Source of the DNA: Firmicutes bacterium UBA5500
GTDB taxonomy: Bacteria; Bacillota; UBA994; UBA5500
DNA length: 10,530 bases
Direction: 5' to 3'
Assembly (NCBI GenBank): GCA_002427055.1
Contig: DIPA01000073.1
Coordinates: 1-10,530 of the forward strand
Shown here: positions 1 through 6,447 of the stretch, one piece after another
Layout of the letters: every line of letters starts with the position of its first letter
Position numbering within the stretch: the stretch's first letter is position 1
Made by a program: the position numbers and the translations under genes
Notes under the pieces: generated by a model
The model's database searches: none
Told to the model about the DNA's origin: nothing
The model's input: the letters and a program-made list of their open reading frames with translations, nothing else

Positions 1-134
1 TACCCGTAATCGACGGGGTATATCAACTTCGGATGTTTTGGATGCCGACTGCCTTTCGGACGATCGATCACAATCCTTGACTCCGAAACCAGCGTGTCTA
101 TAGCATGCCAGTAGGCAGTGCTATATTGATCCAT
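1..134 (-). CDS. Inorganic pyrophosphatase-like protein, N-terminal part (runs off window edge)
   Basis: Translating the minus strand from the ATG at 134 gives an open frame of 44 codons to the window edge. It includes IVIDRPKGS (residues 21-29) and IYPVDYG (38-44). This spacing of a short basic IDRPKG segment and a YP-x-DYG motif is typical of the small family I inorganic diphosphatase-like proteins of Bacillota, where YPxDYG is part of the active-site region. Family members hydrolyse pyrophosphate or a related phosphoanhydride in the cytoplasm. The start lies 13 bases after the stop of the upstream Nudix gene, and I see no strong ribosome binding site, so it may be translated by coupling. 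The Nudix neighbour also acts on phosphoanhydride bonds. Most of the protein, including the catalytic aspartates, is outside the window. The family call is from memory of the motif; specific activity is uncertain. Confidence 0.6.
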   Translation of the reverse strand, partial: MDQYSTAYWHAIDTLVSESRIVIDRPKGSRHPKHPKLIYPVDYG

Positions 135-147
135 CAGTGCGTTTTCT

Positions 148-648
148 TTATAGTTCGAAATCCACACACCTCGCCCAGTTCATTCTCAGCCTGCCGTTAC
201 TGTTCTCTGCAACGCCAACATATACCGCCCTATCATCCCTGCTTCTTCTGGTATAGTGTTCGAGCATAACGGTGAAGGTTTTGGTGTATTCTCTCTCTAA
301 CAGCGCGCCTTCCGCAATCCAGAATAGATTTCCCTCATCCGTTTGGATAACTTCCTCCTGCGCTGTTTCGCCGAAATATATGTAGCTTTGGCGTATCTCG
401 TCCTTACTTCTGCGTGTAATGATATAAAGCAATTTGAGGGAAGAAATCTTGTCACGTGAAATGCCAGTTTCCTCCTCGATTTCCCTATAACAGGCCGTGA
501 GAGGGTCGTTTATTTCAGATTGCTCCATATGGCCGCCGACGCCGCTCCATACGCCCGGAGCGATTTTCCGGTTATCCGCCCGCTTCATAAGCAGGTATTC
601 CCCGTTGTTATGCAAAAACGCTGTGACACCATTCCGAAGTGTGATCAT
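148..648 (-). CDS. Nudix hydrolase (MutT-like)
   Basis: This 166-residue cytoplasmic protein carries a Nudix box at about residues 38-63: GGHMEQSE, then REIEEETGI. The REUxEExGU helix that binds divalent metal is intact. The stretch between the first Glu and the RE pair is nine residues instead of the classical seven, a two-residue insertion (INDP region). I recall such an insertion in some Bacillota Nudix proteins. Family members hydrolyse nucleoside diphosphates linked to another moiety, often oxidised dNTPs; the substrate here cannot be read. The frame is open further upstream to an ATG at 693, but I prefer the ATG at 648 because GGGGAAGGA lies about nine bases before it and because conserved family sequence (ITLRNGVTAFL) starts there. 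It is followed after 13 bases by the pyrophosphatase-like gene, suggesting a two-gene unit. The tRNA terminator lies upstream, so it should have its own promoter, but I see no clear one. Confidence 0.88.
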   Translation of the reverse strand: MITLRNGVTAFLHNNGEYLLMKRADNRKIAPGVWSGVGGHMEQSEINDPLTACYREIEEETGISRDKISSLKLLYIITRRSKDEIRQSYIYFGETAQEEVIQTDEGNLFWIAEGALLEREYTKTFTVMLEHYTRRSRDDRAVYVGVAENSNGRLRMNWARCVDFEL

Positions 649-700
649 TGACTCAATTTCCTTCCCCATCTGTTTGATAAACCACAAGCACACACCAATG

Positions 701-745
701 AAAAAAACGGTTCTTTTCTGCCCTCAGATGAGTGAAAAGAACCGT
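701..745 (-). terminator. Intrinsic terminator of the tRNA-Ala gene
   Basis: On the minus strand a perfect 12-bp stem (ACGGTTCTTTTC at 745-734 pairing with GAAAAGAACCGT at 718-707) encloses a 15-base loop and runs straight into six T residues (706-701). It begins about 15 bases after the tRNA CCA end and separates the tRNA from the Nudix gene. Confidence 0.9.
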
Positions 746-759
746 CTCTTGTGCTGTCT

Positions 760-834
760 TGGTGGAGGCGAAGGGATTCGAACCCTCGACTTTCACGTTG
801 CGAACGTGACACTCTCCCACTGAGTTACGCCCCC
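760..834 (-). tRNA. tRNA-Ala (anticodon CGC)
   Basis: The minus strand folds into a complete cloverleaf. The acceptor stem GGGGGCG (834-828) pairs with CGCCTCC (770-764). The D arm is ACTC/GAGT, the anticodon stem TCACG/CGTGA holds the loop TTCGCAA, and the T arm GAGGG/CCCTT holds TTCGAAT. The discriminator is A and CCA (762-760) is encoded. The loop gives anticodon CGC, which reads GCG (alanine). The acceptor stem contains a G3:U70 wobble pair, the alanine identity element, which supports the call independently. It has its own promoter just upstream and a strong terminator downstream, so it is probably a single-gene transcript. Confidence 0.97.
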
Positions 835-848
835 ACATGTCACATCAT

Positions 849-876
849 ATTATACGCCTATTAAGGATTTACGCAA
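849..876 (-). promoter_or_regulatory. Promoter of the tRNA-Ala gene
   Basis: On the minus strand a perfect -10 box TATAAT (854-849) lies 15 bases before the tRNA 5' end. A weak -35 (TTGCGT, 876-871) stands 16 bases further upstream. The -35 falls inside one of two near-identical 11-bp direct repeats (865-875 and 881-891). Confidence 0.65.
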
Positions 877-907
877 GGGCGGACTTACGCACTATCAGCT
901 CGCTGAC

Positions 908-2083
908 TTACATTGGTGTATCTACAAAGGCAGAATCTATGTTCACAATGACGTGAATAGACGCATCTCCCTGCTGAATTGCCTCTTGAATTCGTTTACG
1001 CAATTCCGCTTCAGCGATTTCGAACTCAGGCGGTACCACAACATCAAATATGTAATTCATATGGTGCCTGCCTTGCACCAAACGCAGATCATGGACATTC
1101 AGGCGCTCATCTATTGCTTTGACTTGCTGTTCAACCCATGCGCGGATACACCCCGTCTGTTTATCAGTGACTATGGGGTCATAGTGAATGATCAGATGAA
1201 TATTGTCGTTCTCCAAGAAATCTCGTTGGATCTTATCGATAATATCGTGTGAAATCATCGCGTCTAAGCCGCTGGACATCTCCACATGGGCACTAGCAAA
1301 TCTGCGCTCAGGCCCATAATCGTGCACAATCAGGTCATGGGTCCCTAGTATGCCCTCATAGGCAGCGATTTTCTTACTTATGTATTCCACAAATTCCGGT
1401 GGTGGCGCCTCTCCTAATAGTGGATTCAGCGTTTCTTTGATAAGACCTATGCCGCCATAAATAATGAAACCGGCTACCCCTAGGCCCATCCAGCCATCCA
1501 AATTAATATGGAAGAAATGTGAGATAACCATAGCTAACAGCACAGCCGAAGTAGTGAGCGCGTCGTTGCGACTATCAACGCTAGTAGCCTGTAATGTTAA
1601 GGAGTTTATGCGTTCACCTACGCTACGGTTGAAGGCAGCCATCCATGTCTTCAATAATACTGAAGCTAACAATACAATATATCCCCATAAACCGAAAGCA
1701 ACGGGTGTTGGGAGGATGATCTTTTTGAAGCTGCTTTTGCCAAGTTCAATGCCGATCAGCAACACCATGACCGCAACTACCAAACCTGACATATATTCAT
1801 AGCGTCCGTGCCCGAATGGATGCTCTCTGTCGGCTTTTCTGGCAGCGACCTTAAAGCCCGCCAAAGCGACAATAGAACTGGCTGCATCCGAAAGATTGTT
1901 CAATCCATCAGCAATGATGGCAACGCTTCCTGAAAAGAAGCCTACAGCAAGTTTTCCAGCAACCAGCAGAAGGTTGCAGACAATGCCCACCCAGCCTGCC
2001 AGACTGCCATAGGCTGTCCGCACTGAAGCATCCCCTATACGATCGTGATTCTTTATGAACCAGCGAATCAATAATTCAGTCAT
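908..2083 (-). CDS. Cation diffusion facilitator family transporter (likely Mn/Fe type, tandem C-terminal domains)
   Basis: This 391-residue inner-membrane metal/proton antiporter has about six hydrophobic segments over roughly residues 26-220, followed by a long cytoplasmic part. TM2 carries ADGLNNLSD and the transport site in TM2/TM5 reads D59, N63, D170, D174. In YiiP-like zinc exporters TM5 supplies a His-Asp pair; here it supplies Asp-Asp, which in the family points to manganese or iron rather than zinc (inference). The conserved HPFGHGR loop follows TM2. After the usual dimerisation domain (about residues 230-300, ending IHYDPI) comes a second, similar domain (about 315-385), so the protein is about 90 residues longer than YiiP. 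I chose the ATG at 2083 because GGGTGGT stands five bases before it, as before the carboxypeptidase gene at 5786. An ATG at 2095 would add four residues. It is transcribed away from iorA, and its metal is not proven. Confidence 0.93.
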   Translation of the reverse strand: MTELLIRWFIKNHDRIGDASVRTAYGSLAGWVGIVCNLLLVAGKLAVGFFSGSVAIIADGLNNLSDAASSIVALAGFKVAARKADREHPFGHGRYEYMSGLVVAVMVLLIGIELGKSSFKKIILPTPVAFGLWGYIVLLASVLLKTWMAAFNRSVGERINSLTLQATSVDSRNDALTTSAVLLAMVISHFFHINLDGWMGLGVAGFIIYGGIGLIKETLNPLLGEAPPPEFVEYISKKIAAYEGILGTHDLIVHDYGPERRFASAHVEMSSGLDAMISHDIIDKIQRDFLENDNIHLIIHYDPIVTDKQTGCIRAWVEQQVKAIDERLNVHDLRLVQGRHHMNYIFDVVVPPEFEIAEAELRKRIQEAIQQGDASIHVIVNIDSAFVDTPM

Positions 2084-2183
2084 ATTACCACCCATCTTTC
2101 CCGCTCTTATAATTTATCCAACCTCCGTCTTTTGACGCGAACAGGCTCTTGGGAACATTTAATGTCTAGCAGCATCAATAAGC

Positions 2184-2192
2184 ATTGTATCA
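2184..2192 (-). promoter_or_regulatory. Extended -10 promoter candidate for the cation transporter
   Basis: The minus strand reads TGATACAAT, an extended -10 (TGn plus TACAAT) with no good -35. It would leave a leader of about 95 bases before the ATG at 2083. Confidence 0.4.
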
Positions 2193-2323
2193 CAGATAGA
2201 AGGTAATCTTATCGTAGCGGATCAGCTATTATTCACGGCTCTCTATCACCTCTAGCGGGCGTGCCCTAACAGCTATGCGGGTAACGGAATCTTTACTAAC
2301 AGGCAGGAATTAGCCCGCAAAAG

Positions 2324-2329
2324 TATAAT
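2324..2329 (+). promoter_or_regulatory. -10 box candidate for iorAB
   Basis: A perfect TATAAT lies 73 bases before the iorA start, but the -35 region 17 bases upstream (AGGCAG) is poor. Transcription would start near 2336, which excludes the upstream in-frame ATG at 2334 as the translation start. Confidence 0.4.
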
Positions 2330-2402
2330 TCTTATGAGTAGGACTGTTTTTCACACACGAGACTCGATTTGCATACTTGAGAATAATGAATGGAGGATGA
2401 GC

Positions 2403-4139
2403 ATGACCAAAGTACTACTAACGGGCAACGAAGCAATTGCCCGCGGTGCATACGAAAACGGTGTTGCGGTAGCAACGGCCTATCCAGGCACGCCTAGCAC
2501 CGAGATTTTGGAGAATATTGCCAACCACAAAGAGATTCATGCCCAATGGTCACCCAACGAGAAGGTAGCCTTAGAAGTTGCTATCGGCGCATCGATCTCT
2601 GGTGCCCGTGCCCTCTGTGCTATGAAGCATGTAGGTGTAAACGTAGCAGCAGACCCCCTGTTCACTTTTACCTATACAGGTGTAAACGGAGGTTTGGTGC
2701 TTGTCTCAGCTGACGACCCCGGCATGCATAGCTCTCAGAACGAGCAAGACAACCGTAACTATGCCCGCTTTGCCAAGATGGGCCTACTAGAACCAACCAA
2801 TAGCCAGGAAGCCAAAGACATGGTAGGGTACGCCCTAAATATCAGCGAGCAATTTGATATGCCAGTCATGCTGCGCACAACTACACGTGTCTCTCACTCG
2901 AAAACACTTGTAGAACTCGCTGAACCGAAAGCACGCACACTTAAACCATACACCAAAGATGCCCGCAAGTATGTAGCTGTGCCTGCTAATGCAAAGGGGC
3001 GGACTGTATTTGTAGTTGAAGAACGGCTGCAGAAAATGGCCGAGTTTAGCGAGACAACTGAACTCAACCGCATTGAGTGGGCAGACAAGAAAATCGGTAT
3101 CGTCACTAGTGGTATAGTGTACGAATACGTAAAAGAAGCCCTTCCTAATGCTTCCATTCTTAAGCTAGGATATACTAACCCGCTTCCTCTAAAGAAGATA
3201 GCTAGCTTCGCAGCTGAAGTTGAGCAACTCTGGATCGTGGAAGAGCTCGACCCCTTTATGGAAGACCAAATTCGCGCCGTCGGTATTCCCATATATGGCG
3301 GCAAAGCCGAACTAGGCAGAATCGGTGAATATACCCCCAGCCTATTACGCAAAGCGATACTGGGTATCGACTCAACCGCTAAGGCCCCGGCCGCTACTCC
3401 AATTCGGCCGCCGGTGCTCTGCCCGGGTTGTCCACACCGAGGGGCCTACTATGCCCTGAAGAAGAATAAGAAGCTAGTTACCGGGGACATCGGCTGTTAC
3501 ACCCTAGGTGCCATGCCTCCATTGCAAAGCCTTGATACCACTATCTGTATGGGAGCCAGTATTCCGGTTGCTTTAGGTATGGAAAAGGCGCGCCCCGATC
3601 AGGCCGAGAACCTGGTTGCCGTAATCGGCGACTCCACTTTCCTGCATTCTGGAATTACGGGCCTAATCAATACCGTATATAACAAAGGGACATCTACCAT
3701 CATGATTCTAGACAATAGAATCACAGCAATGACCGGTCACCAGCATCACGCCGCAACCGGTAAGACACTACAAGGTGAAGACACCTCGCAAGTAGATTTC
3801 GAGGCACTCTGTCGAGCCGTTGGCGTCAAACGGGTACGCGTAGTTGACCCGGGCGATTTGGCAGCTCTTGATCAGGCTATCAAGGAAGAAACAGCTGTAC
3901 GCGAGCCCTCAGTTATTATCGCACGCCGTCCTTGTGCCCTCATCGTCAAGCACACTGAACCACGCCTGCAAGTGAATCACGATGCGTGCGTCGGTTGTCG
4001 CATGTGCATGGGCATCGGCTGCCCAGCCATTAGCTTTACAGACAAGAAGAGCACTATTGACCCATCCCTTTGTGTTGGCTGTGGGCTCTGTCAACAAGTC
4101 TGTAAGTTTGGCGCAATAGTGCCGGAGGAGGTGCAATAA
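2403..4139 (+). CDS. iorA: Indolepyruvate ferredoxin oxidoreductase, alpha subunit
   Basis: This 578-residue cytoplasmic subunit takes part in CoA- and ferredoxin-dependent oxidative decarboxylation of aryl (and possibly branched) 2-oxoacids to acyl-CoA, a step of anaerobic amino acid fermentation. The N-terminal pyrimidine-type TPP domain contains AYPGTPSTEI and SPNEKVALE (about residues 50-58). A middle domain ends near residue 320, and the TPP pyrophosphate domain opens with CPGCPHRG (340-347). GDS at 409-411 and DN at 437-438 give the GDG-x(about 26)-N type metal/TPP motif, followed by ITAMTGHQ. The C-terminus is an 8Fe ferredoxin module with cysteines 529, 532, 535, 540 and 557, 560, 563, 567; the first cluster has four residues between its last two cysteines. 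I chose ATG 2403 because GGAGG (2392-2396) is six bases upstream; ATG 2397 touches that site, and ATG 2334 lies at the predicted transcription start. The stop overlaps the iorB start by one base (TAATG), so the subunits are coupled. Confidence 0.97.
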   Translation: MTKVLLTGNEAIARGAYENGVAVATAYPGTPSTEILENIANHKEIHAQWSPNEKVALEVAIGASISGARALCAMKHVGVNVAADPLFTFTYTGVNGGLVLVSADDPGMHSSQNEQDNRNYARFAKMGLLEPTNSQEAKDMVGYALNISEQFDMPVMLRTTTRVSHSKTLVELAEPKARTLKPYTKDARKYVAVPANAKGRTVFVVEERLQKMAEFSETTELNRIEWADKKIGIVTSGIVYEYVKEALPNASILKLGYTNPLPLKKIASFAAEVEQLWIVEELDPFMEDQIRAVGIPIYGGKAELGRIGEYTPSLLRKAILGIDSTAKAPAATPIRPPVLCPGCPHRGAYYALKKNKKLVTGDIGCYTLGAMPPLQSLDTTICMGASIPVALGMEKARPDQAENLVAVIGDSTFLHSGITGLINTVYNKGTSTIMILDNRITAMTGHQHHAATGKTLQGEDTSQVDFEALCRAVGVKRVRVVDPGDLAALDQAIKEETAVREPSVIIARRPCALIVKHTEPRLQVNHDACVGCRMCMGIGCPAISFTDKKSTIDPSLCVGCGLCQQVCKFGAIVPEEVQ

Positions 4140-4714
4140 TGAAGGGTACGAAAAGCATTCTTCTGGTAGGCGTTGGTGGCCAGGGCACAATTTTGGCCAG
4201 CAAGATCCTTACCAATGTAGCTATCAAACAAGGCTACGATGTAAAAATGACGGAGATTCATGGAATGGCTCAACGTGGCGGTAGCGTGGTTACTCAGGTG
4301 CGTATGGGAGAGAAAGTGCACTCGCCATTAATCGAACCCGGGCAAGCGGACTACATTGTCGCCTTTGAGCAGTTGGAAGCCTTGCGTTGGATACATTTTC
4401 TCAATGATGCCGGCACCGTAATTGTAAACACACAACGCATCAACCCGATGACCGTAATCATCGGCTCAGCTGAGTACCCGAGTGACGCTCTCGAACAAGT
4501 TAAGGCTGCGGCACCTAAGACCATCAGCCTCGACGCCCTCGAGATCGCCAAGAAGCTCGGCAATATACGCGTTGTCAACGTTGTCTTGCTCGGCGCAATG
4601 GCCAAACAGATGGACATCGCCAAAGAAGACTGGTTAAGCGCCCTCGAGGCTACCGTGCCCGCTCGCTTCCTAGAGCTCAACCGTCAGGCCTTCCAGGCTG
4701 GATACGACGCTTAG
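4139..4714 (+). CDS. iorB: Indolepyruvate ferredoxin oxidoreductase, beta subunit
   Basis: This 191-residue protein is the gamma-type domain of 2-oxoacid:ferredoxin oxidoreductases and the partner of IorA. It shows the glycine-rich VGVGGQGTILASKIL near residues 10-24 and the highly conserved EIHGMAQRGGSV at 39-50, which shapes the CoA/substrate side of the active site in this family. Its length matches a stand-alone IorB. The ATG at 4139 overlaps the iorA stop by one base, and GGAGGAGG (4124-4131) precedes it by seven bases. The TAG stop at 4712-4714 is followed directly by an array of 7-bp repeats and then a terminator, so the operon appears to have just these two genes. Nothing seems truncated. 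Confidence 0.96.
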   Translation: MKGTKSILLVGVGGQGTILASKILTNVAIKQGYDVKMTEIHGMAQRGGSVVTQVRMGEKVHSPLIEPGQADYIVAFEQLEALRWIHFLNDAGTVIVNTQRINPMTVIIGSAEYPSDALEQVKAAAPKTISLDALEIAKKLGNIRVVNVVLLGAMAKQMDIAKEDWLSALEATVPARFLELNRQAFQAGYDA

Positions 4715-4715
4715 G

Positions 4716-4764
4716 AGTTAGAGATCAGAAGTTAGAAGTTGGAAACTGGAGATTAGAAGTTGGA
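4716..4764 (+). repeat. Tandem 7-bp repeat array (AGTTRGA), 7 units, in the iorB 3' UTR
   Basis: Seven consecutive heptads fit the frame exactly. Units 1 and 3 are AGTTAGA and units 4 and 7 are AGTTGGA; the others (GATCAGA, AACTGGA, GATTAGA) differ by a few bases. GA closes every unit. The array starts one base after the iorB stop codon and ends ten bases before the terminator stem, so it is transcribed as a purine-rich 3' UTR. A second array of the same unit lies at 6447-6502 on the opposite strand. Confidence 0.85.
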
Positions 4765-4773
4765 ATAACGGAA

Positions 4774-4809
4774 AGCCCTGCACTCCTCATGAGAGCGCAG
4801 GGTTTATTA
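4774..4809 (+). terminator. Intrinsic terminator after iorAB, possibly bidirectional
   Basis: CCCTGC (4776-4781) pairs with GCAGGG (4797-4802), with an inner CTC/GAG pairing after one A-C mismatch, followed on the plus strand by TTTATTA. On the minus strand the run after the stem is only CTTT, so its use for the convergent carboxypeptidase gene is less certain. Confidence 0.75.
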
Positions 4810-4853
4810 CTTCATCGGTGCCCCTACCCGCACTGAGGAGGGAATGATGACAG

Positions 4854-5786
4854 TTACCAGACACCACCATTAAAGGCGTATTCTAGCAGTGAGGTCGCAT
4901 CTATATAGCGCCCTTCCTCTGTGCTGCGCAAGACGATCACCAGGAAGTGCTGGTTACCTTTGCTAGCTGTCGCTGCCAAGCAGTGGCCGGCCTCTGGAGT
5001 TGTGCCAGTTTTTAGCCCATCAGCCCATTTGTAATAATAAGGACTTGTTTCATCCAACAGCAGATTAGTATTGTGCCAGGTCTTGCCAACTGTTGCACCT
5101 GCCCGCTGAATTTGTGTGCAATGCTCTGCAGCGCGGAATATGGGAGCTAGTTTTGGATGTTCATAGGCAGTCTGCGCAATCAAGGCCAAATCGTAGGCGG
5201 TAGCCATTTGATAGGCATGGTGATAACCGTCAGGATTCATAAACTGGGTCGCATGAGTGCCGAGCTCCTCTGCCCGCTCGTTCATGAGCTTAATAAATTC
5301 CGTAACTGCAGCCTGAGGTGTCAAATGCTGGCCGCCGCTTAATCGCCCGACATGGGCTGCTAGCACATAGGCAGCATCGTTGCCGGAAGGCAACAAGGTA
5401 GCCCACACTAACTCCTCAACTGTCAATCGATCGCCTTCACACAAACCTGCGATACTAGCATCTGCGCCGATAAAAGATACTTCCTTGCCAATTACCACTT
5501 CGTGAGACCAGTCTGCCTTTTCTGCCACCAAGAGAGTCGTCATTAACTTGGTTAAGCTTGCAGGATACATGGGTACGTTCTCCTGCTTACTAAAGACCAT
5601 CTTTCCAGTGGCCTGATCAATCACAACAGCGGCCGCCGCTTCGATGGTAGGTTGCGGCTCAGCCAGCACCATTGGCGCTGCTGGCAGTTTATACTGGGTT
5701 GCCCAGCTATCTATCGCCACAAAAGCAGCAAAGAACAAACCACAGACTACCGCTATCAAAAATAACCTCTTCACCAATCGTTTCAT
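4854..5786 (-). CDS. D-alanyl-D-alanine carboxypeptidase (peptidase S11, DacF-like)
   Basis: This 310-residue low-molecular-weight penicillin-binding protein trims the terminal D-alanine from peptidoglycan stem peptides outside the membrane. A basic N-terminus (MKRLVKR) and a hydrophobic segment at about residues 8-25 form a signal peptide or membrane anchor. All three catalytic motifs are present: SLTK with nucleophile S77 and K80, SGN at 134-136, and KTG at 259-261. NPDGYHH near 184-190 matches the usual NxDGLH region. The protein ends about 50 residues after KTG, so the C-terminal beta-rich PBP5 domain and terminal amphipathic helix found in DacA-type enzymes are absent; the chain looks complete but short. 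The ATG at 5786 is preceded by AGGGTGGTAAG. The gene stands alone, convergent with iorAB and divergent from the NusG-II gene. I would not choose among dacB, dacF and similar names from sequence alone. Confidence 0.94.
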   Translation of the reverse strand: MKRLVKRLFLIAVVCGLFFAAFVAIDSWATQYKLPAAPMVLAEPQPTIEAAAAVVIDQATGKMVFSKQENVPMYPASLTKLMTTLLVAEKADWSHEVVIGKEVSFIGADASIAGLCEGDRLTVEELVWATLLPSGNDAAYVLAAHVGRLSGGQHLTPQAAVTEFIKLMNERAEELGTHATQFMNPDGYHHAYQMATAYDLALIAQTAYEHPKLAPIFRAAEHCTQIQRAGATVGKTWHNTNLLLDETSPYYYKWADGLKTGTTPEAGHCLAATASKGNQHFLVIVLRSTEEGRYIDATSLLEYAFNGGVW

Positions 5787-5860
5787 CTTACCACCCTATC
5801 TAGACGCCTATCTGCCTTTAGATGATAGCCCAAAAAGATTAATTCCATGCCACATAAATG

Positions 5861-5877
5861 CTTAAGATTCCCTTAAG
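5861..5877. repeat. CTTAAG-N5-CTTAAG element upstream of the carboxypeptidase gene
   Basis: Two copies of the palindrome CTTAAG (5861-5866 and 5872-5877) flank five bases, about 80 bases before the carboxypeptidase start. This could be a regulator site or chance. Confidence 0.3.
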
Positions 5878-5994
5878 TAGTCTCTATTACGCTACCATAC
5901 GCCAAATAGTCCAACAACCAAAATCTAAGTTTTCTTACCCTCTGCTATGACTCTCTGACCCTGCAGTTAGTTCCAACATTGTCTAGCCGCATGA

Positions 5995-6000
5995 TATACT
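5995..6000 (+). promoter_or_regulatory. -10 box candidate for the NusG-II gene
   Basis: TATACT lies 35 bases before the GTG start, with only a weak -35 (TTCCAA) 18 bases upstream. Two identical 10-bp direct repeats (ATGACTCTCT at 5947-5956 and 6004-6013) sit on either side of it. Confidence 0.4.
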
Positions 6001-6034
6001 GAGATGACTCTCTCGGCAAGGTAGGTGTCAACTG

Positions 6035-6409
6035 GTGAAAAAGGGAGACCTGATTCTCATTGCATCACTGGGCATACTAGCACTGCTTAGTTGGCTGTAC
6101 ATTAACGGTCTAAAGGCAGACAAGGTTACAGCTTTAGTCATACAAGATGGTGCAGTGATCCACGAAATTGACCTCTCAGATATCGACAAACCATATCAGA
6201 TAAGGGTAGATGATGGGCAAGGGGGATATAACATCATTGAAGCAGCCAAGGGCAAAGTGCGTGTTATAGAGGCCAATTGCCCCGAGCAAGTCGATGTACT
6301 ACAAGGTTGGATTAGCGATCCACACCAATCATTGGTCTGTTTACCCCATCGTCTCGTTGTGAAGATCAAGGCACAAGAAAAATCAGGGGTAGATGGCATA
6401 GTGAGGTAA
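6035..6409 (+). CDS. NusG domain II-containing membrane-anchored protein
   Basis: This 124-residue protein has one N-terminal membrane segment (about residues 5-24) and a soluble domain of about 95 residues that would face outward. The C-terminal pattern GWISDPHQSLVCLPHRLVVKI (split here as GWIS at 91-94, then CLPHRLVV at 102-109) is the hallmark of the NusG_II family found in many Bacillota. These proteins often sit beside a Gx/heptaprenyl-diphosphate-synthase-component-I membrane protein, and their function is not established. Here the gene is alone. Family members usually have a CPDxxC pair before the GxIS motif; this one reads C82-PEQV-D87, so the second cysteine is replaced by aspartate while C82 and C102 remain. 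The start is GTG 6035, with AAGGTAGGTG about eight bases upstream. It converges on the aldolase gene with a shared terminator. Confidence 0.85.
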   Translation: MKKGDLILIASLGILALLSWLYINGLKADKVTALVIQDGAVIHEIDLSDIDKPYQIRVDDGQGGYNIIEAAKGKVRVIEANCPEQVDVLQGWISDPHQSLVCLPHRLVVKIKAQEKSGVDGIVR

Positions 6410-6415
6410 TTAAAG

Positions 6416-6447
6416 GGCGCACGGCGATGCCGTGCGCCTCTTATTTT
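6416..6447. terminator. Bidirectional intrinsic terminator between NusG-II and aldolase genes
   Basis: A perfect 10-bp GC-rich stem (GGCGCACGGC at 6416-6425, GCCGTGCGCC at 6429-6438) closes a three-base loop. It is followed by TCTTATTTT on the plus strand and by CTTTAATT on the minus strand. It serves the two convergent genes. Confidence 0.88.

Larger units (their letters stand above)
2084..2402. other. Intergenic region between divergent transporter and iorA genes
   Basis: No gene is supported in this stretch of about 320 bases. It holds a likely extended -10 promoter for the transporter (minus strand, 2184-2192) and a -10 box for iorA (2324-2329). Between them I see no convincing riboswitch; the manganese (yybP-ykoY) consensus that might precede a Mn exporter is not recognisable. 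Confidence 0.5.

Noticed and set aside
497..823. Plus-strand open frame of 108 codons
   Set aside because: It runs antisense through the Nudix gene, the terminator stem and the tRNA, and has no protein-family features.
653..838. Minus-strand open frame of 61 codons
   Set aside because: It covers the whole tRNA-Ala gene and its terminator, so it is not a coding region.
2334..2402. N-terminal extension of iorA from the ATG at 2334
   Set aside because: There is no ribosome binding site, it coincides with the predicted transcription start, and the extra residues precede the conserved family N-terminus; GGAGG directly supports 2403.
2894..3352. Minus-strand open frame of 152 codons inside iorA
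   Set aside because: It is an antisense shadow of a well-supported iorA reading frame; composition is Ser/Leu-rich as expected for such shadows.
4716..4764. CRISPR array
   Set aside because: The repeat unit is only seven bases with no spacers, and no cas genes are present.
4844..4873. Tiny open frame (ten codons) after GAGGAGGG on the plus strand
   Set aside because: It has a good ribosome binding site but overlaps the 3' end of the carboxypeptidase gene, lies after a terminator and is far too short to support.
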